Positions 45,319 through 55,053 of a stretch of 64,000 bases of DNA are shown one piece after another. Source of the stretch: DASQEH01 sp035633755 (lineage in GTDB: Bacteria > Actinomycetota > Actinomycetes > Propionibacteriales > Nocardioidaceae). The notes below the pieces were generated by a model. The model was not told the DNA's origin and searched no databases. It saw nothing but the letters and a program-made list of their open reading frames with translations. The position numbers and the translations under genes were made by a program. The stretch spans positions 1-64,000 of the forward strand of contig DASQEH010000173.1 of NCBI GenBank assembly GCA_035633755.1. The letters are read 5' to 3'. Position 1 is the first letter of the stretch. The number at the start of each line of letters is the position of its first letter.

Positions 45319-45852
45319 TCAGATGGCCTTGAAATGGTCGAACGGCTCCTTGCAGACGGTGCACATCCACAGCGACTTGCAGGCGGTTGAACCGAAGCGG
45401 CTGAGCTCCCGCGTGTCGGGCGAACCGCAACGGGGGCATCGCTGCGACAGGGCCACGGTGACGACACTGGACCTCGGTCGGACGGACTTGTGATCGTGCG
45501 CCTGTCTCGGCCCGAGAGGCGCTGGCGGCACGATGCCGTACGCGAGCAGCTTCTCGCGGCCGGCGTCACTCATCCAGTCCGTCGTCCAGGCAGGGGCGAG
45601 CACGGTTCTGACGCTGACCTCCGCGAAGCCCTCCGTCGCCAAGATCTTCCTGACATCGTCGGTGATGGCCTCGACAGCCGGGCAGCCCGAGTACGTGGGG
45701 GTGATCGTCACCGTGATGTGGCCGTCGTCGCCCACCGATACGTCGCGCAGGATGCCGAGATCCTCGATGGTCAGGACCGGTAGCTCAGGGTCCACGACCT
45801 GCGCGACGATCGCCCGAACCACATCGGGAGGGGTCGCCGATCGCGCGGTCAC
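45319..45852 (-). CDS. paaD: Phenylacetyl-CoA epoxidase subunit PaaD
   Basis: About 177 residues. The MIP18/SufT-like N-terminal domain (VVDPELPVLTIEDLGILRDV) and C-terminal zinc-ribbon-like cysteines (CPRCGSPDTREL ... CTVC) are typical of PaaD, thought to help Fe-S or di-iron assembly. The start is GTG 45852 (GTGA overlap with paaC) or the adjacent GTG 45855. Confidence 0.94.
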   Translation of the reverse strand: MTARSATPPDVVRAIVAQVVDPELPVLTIEDLGILRDVSVGDDGHITVTITPTYSGCPAVEAITDDVRKILATEGFAEVSVRTVLAPAWTTDWMSDAGREKLLAYGIVPPAPLGPRQAHDHKSVRPRSSVVTVALSQRCPRCGSPDTRELSRFGSTACKSLWMCTVCKEPFDHFKAI

Positions 45853-46670
45853 CACGATGCTCCTGGGTGGGAGCGTGCCAGGTACTGCATCTCGGCGAGC
45901 AAGTAGCCCAAGTGCTCGGTGTGGACGCCGTCCCTCCCACCGCGGTGGTGGACGTCCGTTGCCGGCCTCGCCACCGTCGCCTCGGCGAGCACGCTGTCGA
46001 CGTAGCGCAGGACCGGGTCGCGCAACGCGCCGGGGTCGACGGCGACTTCCTGCTCGACCAGTCGTTGCACAAGCTCGTCACGCTCGAAGAGCTCGCCCAC
46101 ATAGGGATCGAGCTCTGCCAGGCCACGCTGCATCCGCTCGTGGGACTCCGGTGTTCCGTCGCCCAGTCGCAGGGTCCACTGTGTCGCGTGGTCGCGGTGG
46201 TAGTCGACCTCCTTGACCGCCTTGGCGGCGATGGCGGCAAGGGTCTCGTCGGTGGAGTCCGTCAGCGCGGTGTACAGCTCGTACTGGTAGGCCGAGACGA
46301 CGAGCATCCTCGCCACGGTGAAGCCGAAGTCGCCGATGGGCAGCTCGACGATCTGCGCGTTGACGAAGTCGCGCTCGTCGCGCATGTACGCCAGCGTGTC
46401 CTCGTTGCGTCCGGCGCCCTCGACGTGGCCGGCGTAGGTCAGCAGCGTGCGCGCCTGGCCGAGCAGGTCGAGCGCGATGTTTCCGAGCGCCACGTCCTCC
46501 TCGAGCTGCGGAGCGGCAGCTATCCACTCCGCCATCCGCGCCGAATAGACCAAGGCGTCATCGCCGAGCCGCATCGTGTAGGCGAACAGGTCCGCGCGAG
46601 ACACCGGCTGTGCGGGTGACGCATGCCCCTGACGGGTGCTCACCGCCGCGGGTCCCGAGTCGGCGCTCAC
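45849..46670 (-). CDS. paaC: Phenylacetyl-CoA epoxidase structural subunit PaaC
   Basis: The protein has 273 residues, a ferritin-like helical fold (LGDDALVYSARMAEWIAAAP, YQYELYTALTDSTDETLAAI, YHRDHATQWTLRLGDGTPES). It pairs with PaaA as the non-catalytic partner of the di-iron oxygenase core. The GTG start overlaps the paaB stop by 4 bp. Confidence 0.95.
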   Translation of the reverse strand: MSADSGPAAVSTRQGHASPAQPVSRADLFAYTMRLGDDALVYSARMAEWIAAAPQLEEDVALGNIALDLLGQARTLLTYAGHVEGAGRNEDTLAYMRDERDFVNAQIVELPIGDFGFTVARMLVVSAYQYELYTALTDSTDETLAAIAAKAVKEVDYHRDHATQWTLRLGDGTPESHERMQRGLAELDPYVGELFERDELVQRLVEQEVAVDPGALRDPVLRYVDSVLAEATVARPATDVHHRGGRDGVHTEHLGYLLAEMQYLARSHPGASW

Positions 46671-46957
46671 AGGTGCTTCACGCCGTCAGGCACGGTGTAG
46701 AACGTGGGATGGCGGTACACCTTGTCGGCTGCCGGGTCGAAGAACGCGTCCTTCTCGTCGGGACTGCTCGCGGTGATGGTGGCGGCGGGCACCACCCAGA
46801 TCGAGACCCCCTCTTGGCGGCGGGTGTAGAGGTCACGAGCGTTGCGCACGGCCATCGCGGCGTCCGGGGCGTGCAGGCTGCCGACGTGCACGTGGCTGAG
46901 GCCACGCCGCGCCCGCACGAACACCTCCCACAGCGGCCACTCCACAGCGGCGCTCAT
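46667..46957 (-). CDS. paaB: Phenylacetyl-CoA epoxidase subunit PaaB
   Basis: The protein has 96 residues, the normal PaaB length. Motifs WPLWEVFVRARRGLSHVHVG and SLHAPDAAMAVRNARDLYTR are diagnostic. PaaB bridges PaaAC heterodimers. The ATG at 46957 overlaps the paaA stop (ATGA). Confidence 0.94.
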   Translation of the reverse strand: MSAAVEWPLWEVFVRARRGLSHVHVGSLHAPDAAMAVRNARDLYTRRQEGVSIWVVPAATITASSPDEKDAFFDPAADKVYRHPTFYTVPDGVKHL

Positions 46958-47937
46958 GCGGCTGCGTCGGCCGAGGCTGCCGCCTGCCGCTTCTGCGCGT
47001 AGGCCGCGGCTGCCTCTCGGACCCAGGCGCCGGCCTCGTGCGCTCGGCGCCGGTGACTCATGCGCTGGGCGTTGCACGGCCCGTTGCCCTTGATGACCTC
47101 GAACAGCTCGGCGAAGTCGATCCGGCCGGTGTCGTAGTGGCCACGGTCCTCGTTCCACCGCAGCTCGGGGTCAGGAAGGGTGAGGCCGAGCGCCTCGGCC
47201 TGCGGCACGGTCATGTCCACGAAGCGCTGGCGGAGGTCGTCGTTGCTGAACCGCTTGATCCCCCATGCCATGGACTGAGCGGAGTTGGGCGACTCCTCGT
47301 CGGGCGGGCCGAACATCATCAAGCTGGGCCACCACCAGCGGTTGACCGCGTCCTGAGCCATGTCGTGCTGCGCCTGCGTGCCGTGCGACAAGGTGTTGAG
47401 GATCTCGAAGCCCTGCCGCTGGTGGAAGGACTCCTCCTTGCAGACCCGCACCATTGCGCGGGCGTATGGCCCATAGGAGCACCGGCACAGCGGCACCTGG
47501 TTGACGATCGCGGCGCCGTCGACCAGCCACCCGATGGCGCCGATATCTGCCCACGTGAGCGTTGGGTAGTAGAAGCTAGAGGAGTACTTCTGACGCCCGG
47601 TGTGGAGCAGGTCCAGCAGGTCGGCGCGGTCGGCGCCGAGGGTCTCGGCGGCCGCGTACAGGTAGAGGCCGTGACCGGCTTCGTCCTGGACCTTGGCCAT
47701 GAGGATGGCCTTGCGCCGAAGACTCGGTGCGCGGCTGATCCAGTTGCCCTCCGGTTGCATGCCGATGATCTCGGAGTGGGCATGCTGCGCGATCTGCCGG
47801 ATCAGGCTCTTGCGGTAGCCGTCCGGCATCGCATCACGGGGCTCGATGAACCCGCCAGCGTCGATGATGGCTTGGAAGTCGGCCTCGAGGGCCGACGTCG
47901 GCGACTCCGCTGGCTGGGTGACGTGGCTACCGCTCAT
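46954..47937 (-). CDS. paaA: Phenylacetyl-CoA epoxidase catalytic subunit PaaA
   Basis: The protein has 327 residues. It is the di-iron catalytic subunit that epoxidises the aromatic ring of phenylacetyl-CoA. Helical carboxylate/His ligands are seen in KVQDEAGHGLYLYAAAE and CKEESFHQRQGFEIL. First gene of paaABCDE. No paaK, paaF-J, paaZ or regulator lies nearby, so the rest of the pathway is elsewhere. Confidence 0.95.
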   Translation of the reverse strand: MSGSHVTQPAESPTSALEADFQAIIDAGGFIEPRDAMPDGYRKSLIRQIAQHAHSEIIGMQPEGNWISRAPSLRRKAILMAKVQDEAGHGLYLYAAAETLGADRADLLDLLHTGRQKYSSSFYYPTLTWADIGAIGWLVDGAAIVNQVPLCRCSYGPYARAMVRVCKEESFHQRQGFEILNTLSHGTQAQHDMAQDAVNRWWWPSLMMFGPPDEESPNSAQSMAWGIKRFSNDDLRQRFVDMTVPQAEALGLTLPDPELRWNEDRGHYDTGRIDFAELFEVIKGNGPCNAQRMSHRRRAHEAGAWVREAAAAYAQKRQAAASADAAA

Positions 47938-48073
47938 CTGCCCAGACTAGTCCAGTTGTGACACCAACACCACCACCTTGGTCCGATGATGTAACACGGA
48001 GGGCGTCAGTCACCCCGAGTCGGCCGGGTGGTCAACTGCGGTCGGTCTTGGCCGCGGGTGATGTTGCCGGGTC

Positions 48074-48601
48074 TCAGTCGCCTTGCGACAGCCACGGGGT
48101 GAAGTAGCCCTCATAGGTGCCCCAATCAGGGGCATCGTCGTAAGCACCGGTGTCCTCGTCGCCCGAGTCAGTGGCAACGCGCACCGGCCCCGGACCGCGC
48201 AGGCACGACTGAGGCACTCGGACGTAGCTCCAGGCGCCAGGATCGAAGTTGTCCGAGGACATCCTCACACCATTGCATCGCCATGGATGGCCAAGCCCGC
48301 GGGTGAACCCCTCCACTCGCCGGTAGGAGCCGACGTCGCTGTTGGCGTACATGAGTAGCCGGTATTCGGGGCCACGGTCGTGACGCACGGTGTCGAGCCA
48401 CACCACATCTCGGTCGAGGTATCGGTTGTGGTTGATCGACACCACGACGTTCGCGGGTCCGTTCTGGATCTCGATGCTCTTGATGCCGGTCCCGCCGCCG
48501 CCGTCACGGTCGTAGAACCTCGCAAACTGCGCGGTCGCGGGCAAGGCTTGGGCAATAACCAAGAGCCAAACAACCGTAAGGCAAACCGTCATGCGCTTCA
48601 T
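48074..48601 (-). CDS. Small secreted protein of unknown function
   Basis: The protein has 175 residues from the ATG at 48601, which has GGGGAG 6 bp upstream; in-frame sequence further upstream lacks support. A signal peptide with a likely cleavage after ALPATAQ is followed by a mature domain rich in Asp, Arg and Tyr. A repeated Trp/Tyr/Gly pattern (YRLLMYANSDVGSYRRVEGF) suggests a beta-rich fold. I do not recognise the family. An inverted repeat lies just upstream. Confidence 0.7.
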   Translation of the reverse strand: MKRMTVCLTVVWLLVIAQALPATAQFARFYDRDGGGGTGIKSIEIQNGPANVVVSINHNRYLDRDVVWLDTVRHDRGPEYRLLMYANSDVGSYRRVEGFTRGLGHPWRCNGVRMSSDNFDPGAWSYVRVPQSCLRGPGPVRVATDSGDEDTGAYDDAPDWGTYEGYFTPWLSQGD

Positions 48602-48922
48602 TCGCGTCTCCCCGTACTCGTGCGAAACTAGCTCGCACAATACGACGGGGTGAGGAACTTCGGTGCCGATACGAGGTATTACGGCCAGTGCCTCGGCATG
48701 CAAGAAAGCGCCGACTTGTCCTGTGGCCAAGATCGGGCTCTCCCGGATGGATGACGTGGAACCGGATGAATGTGCCCGTAACGGTTCAGCAGGCTCTCGT
48801 CACTGTTAACCTCGGTGTGAGATTCCTCGGCAGGTCAACAGCTGGTCATTTGACGGCCTTGTCAGCACGGAGCCACCGTCCATAGGCGGTCGGCCCGGGG
48901 TGTCGACTGCTCGAGGTAGGGG
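48602..48922. other. Divergent non-coding region
   Basis: A 321-bp gap between the secreted protein and the sulfatase should hold both promoters. The only structure seen is the inverted repeat at 48620-48638; no credible ORF. Confidence 0.5.
48620..48638. promoter_or_regulatory. Inverted repeat upstream of secreted protein
   Basis: GTGCGA-N7-TCGCAC is a perfect 6-bp inverted repeat 19-37 bp before the ATG at 48601. It may be an operator or a 5'UTR hairpin. Confidence 0.45.
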
Positions 48923-50608
48923 ATGCTGGTGCTACGTCGAATTGCCATGGGCGGGGTTGTGGTGGCAATGGGGCTTGCCGTCGCGCAGCAAAGCGCCCCC
49001 TCCCCTACCGCCTCAGCGAGGTCCAGCGCGCCTGATGTCGGCGCATCGAGCGCCTCCACGGTGCTCCAAACCAAGCCGAACGTGGTCATGATCATCGTCG
49101 ATGACATGCGGGCGGATGATCTGCAGTACATGGCGAATACCAGGCAGCTGCTCGGGAATGAGGGTGTCACCTTTGCGAACTCATTCTCCCCGTACCCACT
49201 GTGCTGCCCGGCTCGCGCGTCCATCCTCGTCGGTCAGTACACCCACAACCACCGGGTCTTCTCGGTCGCTCCTCCGTATGCGTTTCCGTCATTCAATGAC
49301 GGCTCAACGCTTGCCACGGCACTGCAAGACGCTGGTTATTCGACCATCATGCTCGGCAAGTACCTGAACGGATACGGAACCCTGCCCGAGCCGGGCGAGG
49401 AAACCGGTAGGTCAGTGCATTACGTCCCACCGGGGTGGACCGACTGGCGGGCGTCTTTGGACGGCGGTCTGCCTGCTAGCCACCCTCAATGGGGCAACAC
49501 CTACAACTACTTCGACACAACCTTGAGTGACCAAGGTGTTGGGTTCATTAACTATGAGGGTCGGTACCAGTCAAACGTCTACGGCGAATTATCTGCAAGC
49601 ATCATCCGCGAACGGGCGGCCTCCCCCACTCCATTCTTCTTGTACGCCTCGTATGCGGCCCCCCACAACGGCGAGCCACGTGAACCGGACGATCTGCGAT
49701 GGGTCCAGCGAAGCGACGGAAGGATGGTGGAGTTCCGTTCACCGGCTCGACCCAACGGCGTCAAGAACGTGTTCGACGGCATGATCAACAGCGCGCCAGG
49801 CGCGGACTGGACCGATCCGGATATCACCGACAAGCCTGAGTATCTGCAGTCGCTGCTCCCGACGAACGACGCCGAACGCGCTGCCATGCTCGAGGTGACT
49901 CGCCAGCGAGCAGAGGCGCTGCTGGTGGTGGACCGCCAAGTCAAACGAACCGTGGACGCGTTACGCGCGAGCGGGGAACTGGGGCGAACCTTGGTCATCT
50001 TCACCTCCGACAACGGCTACTTCCTCGGAGAACAGCAGATTCGGCAAGGCAAGATACTTCCGCACGAGCCGTCCTTGCGAACGCCGCTGCTGATGCGCGG
50101 CGCCGGTCTGCCAGCCGGCGAGGTTAGGTACGACCCCTTCATGTCCATCGACTTCGCGCCGACCATCGCTGCCGTGGCCGGCGCAAATATGGGCGTGCCC
50201 GTGGACGGTCGATCGATGTTGGGCGTGGCGCGTCGCGGGGATCTCGGCTGGCGCCGGGCCGTCCTCACAGAGACCGGTTCCCGGAATGTGGTGCGGAACA
50301 CCGACGAGTCGGGGCTGCCCTTGGATGCGGTCGACGCCGGTGAACCGGATGCGCGCTGGGCGATCGGAATCAGAACTGACCGCTACCTCTATGTCGACCT
50401 AGCCTCCGGTGAGGAGGAGTTGTACGACTTGGCCACCGACCCGCGCCAGTACGACAACCTGGCCGCGAGTCCCACGGAGGAGCAGACATCTTTGCTCCAG
50501 CTCATGCGAGAGCAACTGGCCCTGATGCGCGCCTGCCAGGCGGCAGAGTGTCGCGTCCGCCTGCCGGACGAGCTCGCCACCGCCCCGGGACAGTCGATCG
50601 TCAACTAG
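48923..50608 (+). CDS. Secreted sulfatase
   Basis: The protein has 561 residues, with a signal peptide (about 1-21) and a Ser/Ala-rich spacer. Alkaline-phosphatase superfamily: metal-binding IIVDDMRADD and the sulfatase motif CCPAR (94-98, C-X-P-X-R), whose Cys94 would be converted to formylglycine, followed by GKYLNGYG and a TSDNGYFLGE segment. It hydrolyses sulfate esters outside the cell; the substrate is unknown. A formylglycine-generating enzyme is not in this window. It converges on the M23-like gene. Confidence 0.88.
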   Translation: MLVLRRIAMGGVVVAMGLAVAQQSAPSPTASARSSAPDVGASSASTVLQTKPNVVMIIVDDMRADDLQYMANTRQLLGNEGVTFANSFSPYPLCCPARASILVGQYTHNHRVFSVAPPYAFPSFNDGSTLATALQDAGYSTIMLGKYLNGYGTLPEPGEETGRSVHYVPPGWTDWRASLDGGLPASHPQWGNTYNYFDTTLSDQGVGFINYEGRYQSNVYGELSASIIRERAASPTPFFLYASYAAPHNGEPREPDDLRWVQRSDGRMVEFRSPARPNGVKNVFDGMINSAPGADWTDPDITDKPEYLQSLLPTNDAERAAMLEVTRQRAEALLVVDRQVKRTVDALRASGELGRTLVIFTSDNGYFLGEQQIRQGKILPHEPSLRTPLLMRGAGLPAGEVRYDPFMSIDFAPTIAAVAGANMGVPVDGRSMLGVARRGDLGWRRAVLTETGSRNVVRNTDESGLPLDAVDAGEPDARWAIGIRTDRYLYVDLASGEEELYDLATDPRQYDNLAASPTEEQTSLLQLMREQLALMRACQAAECRVRLPDELATAPGQSIVN

Positions 50609-50703
50609 GGGACGCGTCGAGGAAGATCGCTATCGCTGCGACCCCTCATGCCACGAGCCAGCCCATCACTTTCCAGACCCTCGGTACGCGCCCGCGGGCC
50701 TGT

Positions 50704-51744
50704 CTAGGCAAGGGACTGGATGACCTCGCCTGAGTCGATCGCGCCCTCGCGCACGTCGACGCTGTTCGCACCGCGAAGGCGGCGGAAGTTGGTGAAGTGC
50801 GCGGGGATCCCTTCCGAGTCGAACGAGACGCCCGACTGCAGCTGGAAGTGCGTGTGCACGGTGAGGCAACTGCCGGACAGTCCGACCCGGCCTATCTCAT
50901 CGCCGGCGCTGACCCTGTCCCCGCGCTTCACCAGAACCGATCCCTTCCGGCAATGACCAGTCATGCTGTACACGTCGTCCCCGTGCTGCATCGTCACGTA
51001 GTTCCCCAGGAAGACCGACGGGTCCGCCAACCGCCCCACTGGCAACCGAAATCCAACACCGTCGATGTCGAAGTCAGGGCGATCACCGGCGCAGGCGACG
51101 ACGACGCCCGTGCCGGCGGCGAGGACGGGTTGGTCCCAGCTGTACCAGTCCTCGTTCCTGGTGCCGCTCCCCTGATACATCCGTCCGTGGCGGTCGACGA
51201 GCGAGAGGTCGTAGGAGAAGCGCCCCGAGTTGTGGCCCAGCCCGAGTCCTCGGATCACGGGGTGTTGAGTGTCCAGTCGCCGGTGGTGTCCGTAATAGTC
51301 GTGCGCCTCATACACCAGTAGTCGGCCACGGAGCGGCAGGACAAGATCAGGGTCCACTGGGGCTGCCAGCGGCATCAGCTCTACTTGCTCACGCCACTGC
51401 TTGGATCCGTCGTCGGTGCTGAACAGGAACTCGTACCTGACGGAGGTGAGAGGAAGATCGCCGGGGAATCTCTCGAGCGGATTGAAGATCGTGACCGACT
51501 GGCCGGGTTCGACCGGGAACTCGGGGATTGTCGAGATACCCGAGGGGAGGCCGTTGTGGTCGATGTGACGCCTGAAGATGACTTCGCCACGATCGACCAC
51601 GACGACCGCTACGTCCCACAGCTCCAGGACGGACGTCGTCTCGTTGGTCAGCGCGAAGTCGATATGGAGCAGTTGCGCTCCCTCGCCGACTTCCACTAGC
51701 GGCTCTGGTGGGACACAGCGCATTGACACGGTCATCTCGGCCAC
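50704..51744 (-). CDS. M23-fold peptidase-like protein, no signal peptide
   Basis: The protein has 346 residues. The N-terminal half (about 1-150) is a beta-rich domain of unknown type. The C-terminal half (about 150-330) has the LytM/M23 pattern: GLGHNSGRFSYDL for the first His and Asp, MTGHCRKGSVLVKRGDRVSA and VHTHFQLQ for the last His pair, so zinc ligands look intact. I see no signal peptide or membrane helix, odd for a peptidoglycan hydrolase. GGGGGC lies before the GTG start at 51744. Last gene of the 50.7-59.2 kb operon, 43 bp after the FtsX-like gene. Confidence 0.78.
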   Translation of the reverse strand: MAEMTVSMRCVPPEPLVEVGEGAQLLHIDFALTNETTSVLELWDVAVVVVDRGEVIFRRHIDHNGLPSGISTIPEFPVEPGQSVTIFNPLERFPGDLPLTSVRYEFLFSTDDGSKQWREQVELMPLAAPVDPDLVLPLRGRLLVYEAHDYYGHHRRLDTQHPVIRGLGLGHNSGRFSYDLSLVDRHGRMYQGSGTRNEDWYSWDQPVLAAGTGVVVACAGDRPDFDIDGVGFRLPVGRLADPSVFLGNYVTMQHGDDVYSMTGHCRKGSVLVKRGDRVSAGDEIGRVGLSGSCLTVHTHFQLQSGVSFDSEGIPAHFTNFRRLRGANSVDVREGAIDSGEVIQSLA

Positions 51745-51787
51745 CGGGCGCCCCCTTTCTCATCACGCCTGGTGTGCAACCTGTTCA

Positions 51788-54304
51788 TCACGTCGGTCCC
51801 AGGGCGGCAGTCGCGAGTGGGCTACCTCGCATGCTCGCGCGAAGCGCGGCGGCCGAGCTCGCCGCGCATATCAAGCCCAGCGTGAGTACCACTGCGAGCA
51901 TCTGGCTCATCGCAACTGCCTCGATCCGCCCACCAGGCAGCGCCCGGACCAAGGGGAGAAGGGCGATGCACGCGACGGCCAGGCCCTGGGCGGTTCCGAC
52001 ACCCCAGACAGCGAGGCTCTCCGATCCGATCATCGCCTTCGTTTGCAGTCCTGTCGCGCCGATGAGGCGGAGTGCAGCGACCTCGCGCCGACGAGAGAGC
52101 GTGACCATGACCAGCGTGGTGACCACTGCCACGGCGGCCATGACACACACAAGGACGAGGAGTCGCCGGGTCAGCCAGAGGTTGAGGGCGGTGTCTTCAT
52201 CTAGGGAGTTATTACCTGCCTCGGCAACAACGACAGGCGTCGCGGACTCGCCCAGTGCAGCCTGCACGGCTTCGACGGTGGCGTCGTCTGAGTCCGCTCT
52301 CACCCGGACCTCATCGATCCCGCCGCCTCGGTCGGTCGACATGGACCAGGGCATCAGGACATCGGCGAACCCGATGGAGCGAGAGAAGGTAGCAATGACT
52401 TCCGGCTGCACAATCTGTCCATCGGCCAGGAGCACCTCGACTCGATCACCCGGCGCGGCCGCCCACGACTTGGCAACCTGCTCGCTGAGCACGATGCCGT
52501 TGTCCCAGTTCGAGGGAATCGACCCACTCGTGACGCCAAGGTTGAGCACCCTGGTGAGCCCGCTGCCGAAGACGCTCACAGCGTTGAAATCGATGGTGGA
52601 GGTTCGGCCGTGGATGACGACCGTGTGCTGAAGCCCGATGGCAGCGCTGACGCCTTGCGCCCTCTCGGCCTTCAGCACGTCCGTGGGTAGCAAGCCGAGC
52701 GCGTTGCTGATGCGCCAGCTGCCCTGTTCGCGTTCTGCAGCCGCGGCCTGGGTTGCTGACGTGACGACGGACGGGACGAAGACCGTCAGGGCGGCGAGCG
52801 AGACCAGCAACGCGATCGCCGTGGTGGCGGAGGCGGTTCGTCTGGCGTAGTAGCGGGTGTTGGAGGCGGCCAGCTGTCCTACCCGACCTGCGATTCGCAC
52901 CATCGGCGACAACACAAGCGATCCGATCTTCGCCAGCAGGGGCCCGAGGATGCCGATGGCGACCATGAGGGCGAGGACGACGAGGGATGCCGTCGCGGCC
53001 TGGTTGGTGCCGCCTCCCCCTGGCATGCGCACCTGGGACACGATCGCGGCGCCGCCGAGGACGGCTATCCCGATTGCGAGGCGCCATAGCCCGACACCCA
53101 CGACCTCGCCGGCTGAGTCACGCAGCGCCTCGACCGGCCGGATCTGAGTCGTCTTGCGCGTCGCAATGACCGAGGCAAGCAACGCGACTGCGACGACTCC
53201 ACCGATAGTGCTCACGACGGGAATCCACGTGTACTGAACGGTTACAAAGGCCGGCGTGATGTCGTGATCGTGCAAGGAGGTCAGCGACATCCGCGCCAGC
53301 CATCGGGCCGCCAGGGAGCCGACGATGCCGCTGACGACGGCGACAATCACTGATTGGCTCACCATGAGCCGGCGAACCTGCTGCGGCGTCGCCCCGATAG
53401 CTCGCAGCAGGGCGATGTCGCGGGCGCTCTGCGACGCAGCTAGCGCGAGGGTGCTCACCGCCACGAACACGCCAACCAGGAGGGTGAGACCAGCGAAGGT
53501 CCCCGACAGATCGGCAAGGTTCTGGCGTGCCGAGACAACCTCCATGGACGCCGAAACGGCTGCTTCTTCGGGGGTCAGCACCGCGGCAGGGGATCCCGCT
53601 AGCGCACGTCGCACCTGCGAGACCACCCTTTCGGTCGAGGCGGACTGCTCGGCGAGAACTGCCAGGAAGTCGGCAGGCGCCCCACTCCCAGCAAGCCGCG
53701 CGTTCGCAGCATCCGACATGATGACGGGAACAGGCAGACCTGCGGGAACACGCGTGTCGGAGACTCCAACGACGATCAAGCGGAGATCTCTCGCGACAGT
53801 TCGCACCGTCACCGAGTCACCAACGCCGGCTCCAGCCAGTGAAGCCCATTCCCCAGGGATGACCGCTTCATGAAGCGCCGCGGGATGCCGGCCCGCGGAC
53901 AGCACGGTGCCCTCCACCGCAGCCATCGAAGCTGACTCCACCACTGCGGGAAACCGTGGTGCGTCGGGACTGCTGGACAGGACTGCCTCTGTGCTTGTGA
54001 ACTCGACCACTTCCGCGATCGAACCTAGGGCCTCCAGGCGGCTCCGAGCGTCATCGGGAACCGGGACCCGGTCCGGCACGGAGACTCCCTCGTAGCTACC
54101 GGAGTCGTCAGAGGGACGAACCTGCTGGCCCGCCACCACCACCGACGCCGATGCGAACGCATCGTGTGTCGGGTTGGTTCGAAGCGCGGACTCCAGCAGC
54201 ATCCCGGATGCAGCCGCGGCGGTCGCCACCATCGCAAGTGCGATCCCCGGCCCCAGGAAACGGGCAGGATGCGCCTTGAGCGCTCGCAGAGCGAGTCCGA
54301 TCAT
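51788..54304 (-). CDS. FtsX/MacB-type ABC permease
   Basis: The protein has 838 residues from the ATG at 54304. It has one N-terminal helix, a MacB-PCD-like extracellular domain, then two FtsX domains (near 260-390 and 720-835) with about ten helices. The segment SARDIALLRAIGATPQQVRR, and its counterpart RRREVAALRLIGATGLQTK, mark the duplicated FtsX halves. It is coupled to the ATPase at 54301-55053 by an ATGA overlap. Such systems are mechanotransmitters or antimicrobial-peptide detoxifiers. Confidence 0.88.
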   Translation of the reverse strand: MIGLALRALKAHPARFLGPGIALAMVATAAAASGMLLESALRTNPTHDAFASASVVVAGQQVRPSDDSGSYEGVSVPDRVPVPDDARSRLEALGSIAEVVEFTSTEAVLSSSPDAPRFPAVVESASMAAVEGTVLSAGRHPAALHEAVIPGEWASLAGAGVGDSVTVRTVARDLRLIVVGVSDTRVPAGLPVPVIMSDAANARLAGSGAPADFLAVLAEQSASTERVVSQVRRALAGSPAAVLTPEEAAVSASMEVVSARQNLADLSGTFAGLTLLVGVFVAVSTLALAASQSARDIALLRAIGATPQQVRRLMVSQSVIVAVVSGIVGSLAARWLARMSLTSLHDHDITPAFVTVQYTWIPVVSTIGGVVAVALLASVIATRKTTQIRPVEALRDSAGEVVGVGLWRLAIGIAVLGGAAIVSQVRMPGGGGTNQAATASLVVLALMVAIGILGPLLAKIGSLVLSPMVRIAGRVGQLAASNTRYYARRTASATTAIALLVSLAALTVFVPSVVTSATQAAAAEREQGSWRISNALGLLPTDVLKAERAQGVSAAIGLQHTVVIHGRTSTIDFNAVSVFGSGLTRVLNLGVTSGSIPSNWDNGIVLSEQVAKSWAAAPGDRVEVLLADGQIVQPEVIATFSRSIGFADVLMPWSMSTDRGGGIDEVRVRADSDDATVEAVQAALGESATPVVVAEAGNNSLDEDTALNLWLTRRLLVLVCVMAAVAVVTTLVMVTLSRRREVAALRLIGATGLQTKAMIGSESLAVWGVGTAQGLAVACIALLPLVRALPGGRIEAVAMSQMLAVVLTLGLICAASSAAALRASMRGSPLATAALGPT

Positions 54305-55053
54305 GCAGGGCTCCACGAGCTCATGGCGTCGTTGATGGCATCGACCGATGGGTTCCTGAAGCCACCGTTGAGGCGTCCGTCGTGCATGAACACGACGGAG
54401 TCCGCGTAGCCGGCCGCTGCGGGATCGTGGGTCACCATGAGGACGGTCTGTCCGAAGTCGCAGACGCACCGACGCAGTAGTCCCAAGATCTCCTTGCCAG
54501 TACGTGAGTCGAGGGCACCGGTTGGCTCATCGGCGAAGATGACATCCGGCTGGCCAACCAGCGCGCGAGCCAGCGCCACTCGTTGCTGCTGCCCTCCTGA
54601 CAACTCGTGTGGGCGGCGCTTGAGAAGTGGACGAAGTCCGGTCCCGTCAACGACGGTGCTGACCCATGTCTCGTCCAGGCGCTGACCTCCGAGCCGGGCC
54701 GGCAGCCGCATATTCTGCTCAGAGGTCAACGCAGACATCAGGTTGTACGACTGGAACACGAACCCGACGTGGCGGCGGCGAAGCTTTGTCATCGCCGACT
54801 CGCTCAGGGTCGTGAGCTCGCGTTCGCTCAGCATGACCGAGCCGGAGTCCGGCCGGTCAAGCCCGGAGGCGCACTGCAGGAAGGTGCTCTTGCCGGAACC
54901 GGACGGGCCCATGAGCGCAGTGAAGGTGCCGGCAACGAGCTCTAGACTGACACCGTCGAGAGCGGTCAACGCGCCGTGTCCGCGGCCATATCTCTTGCGG
55001 AGGTCGCTGGCTCTCAGGATGCCCGGCGTTGAGCCGCAGCTGCGTGGCGTCAT
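54301..55053 (-). CDS. ABC ATPase, LolD/MacB type
   Basis: The protein has 250 residues: Walker A GPSGSGKST, signature LSGGQQQRVALARALVG, Walker B DEPTGALDS and HDPAAAGYADSVVFMHDG. It is the partner of the FtsX-type permease. The ATG overlaps the upstream M23 stop by 4 bp. Confidence 0.92.
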   Translation of the reverse strand: MTPRSCGSTPGILRASDLRKRYGRGHGALTALDGVSLELVAGTFTALMGPSGSGKSTFLQCASGLDRPDSGSVMLSERELTTLSESAMTKLRRRHVGFVFQSYNLMSALTSEQNMRLPARLGGQRLDETWVSTVVDGTGLRPLLKRRPHELSGGQQQRVALARALVGQPDVIFADEPTGALDSRTGKEILGLLRRCVCDFGQTVLMVTHDPAAAGYADSVVFMHDGRLNGGFRNPSVDAINDAMSSWSPA

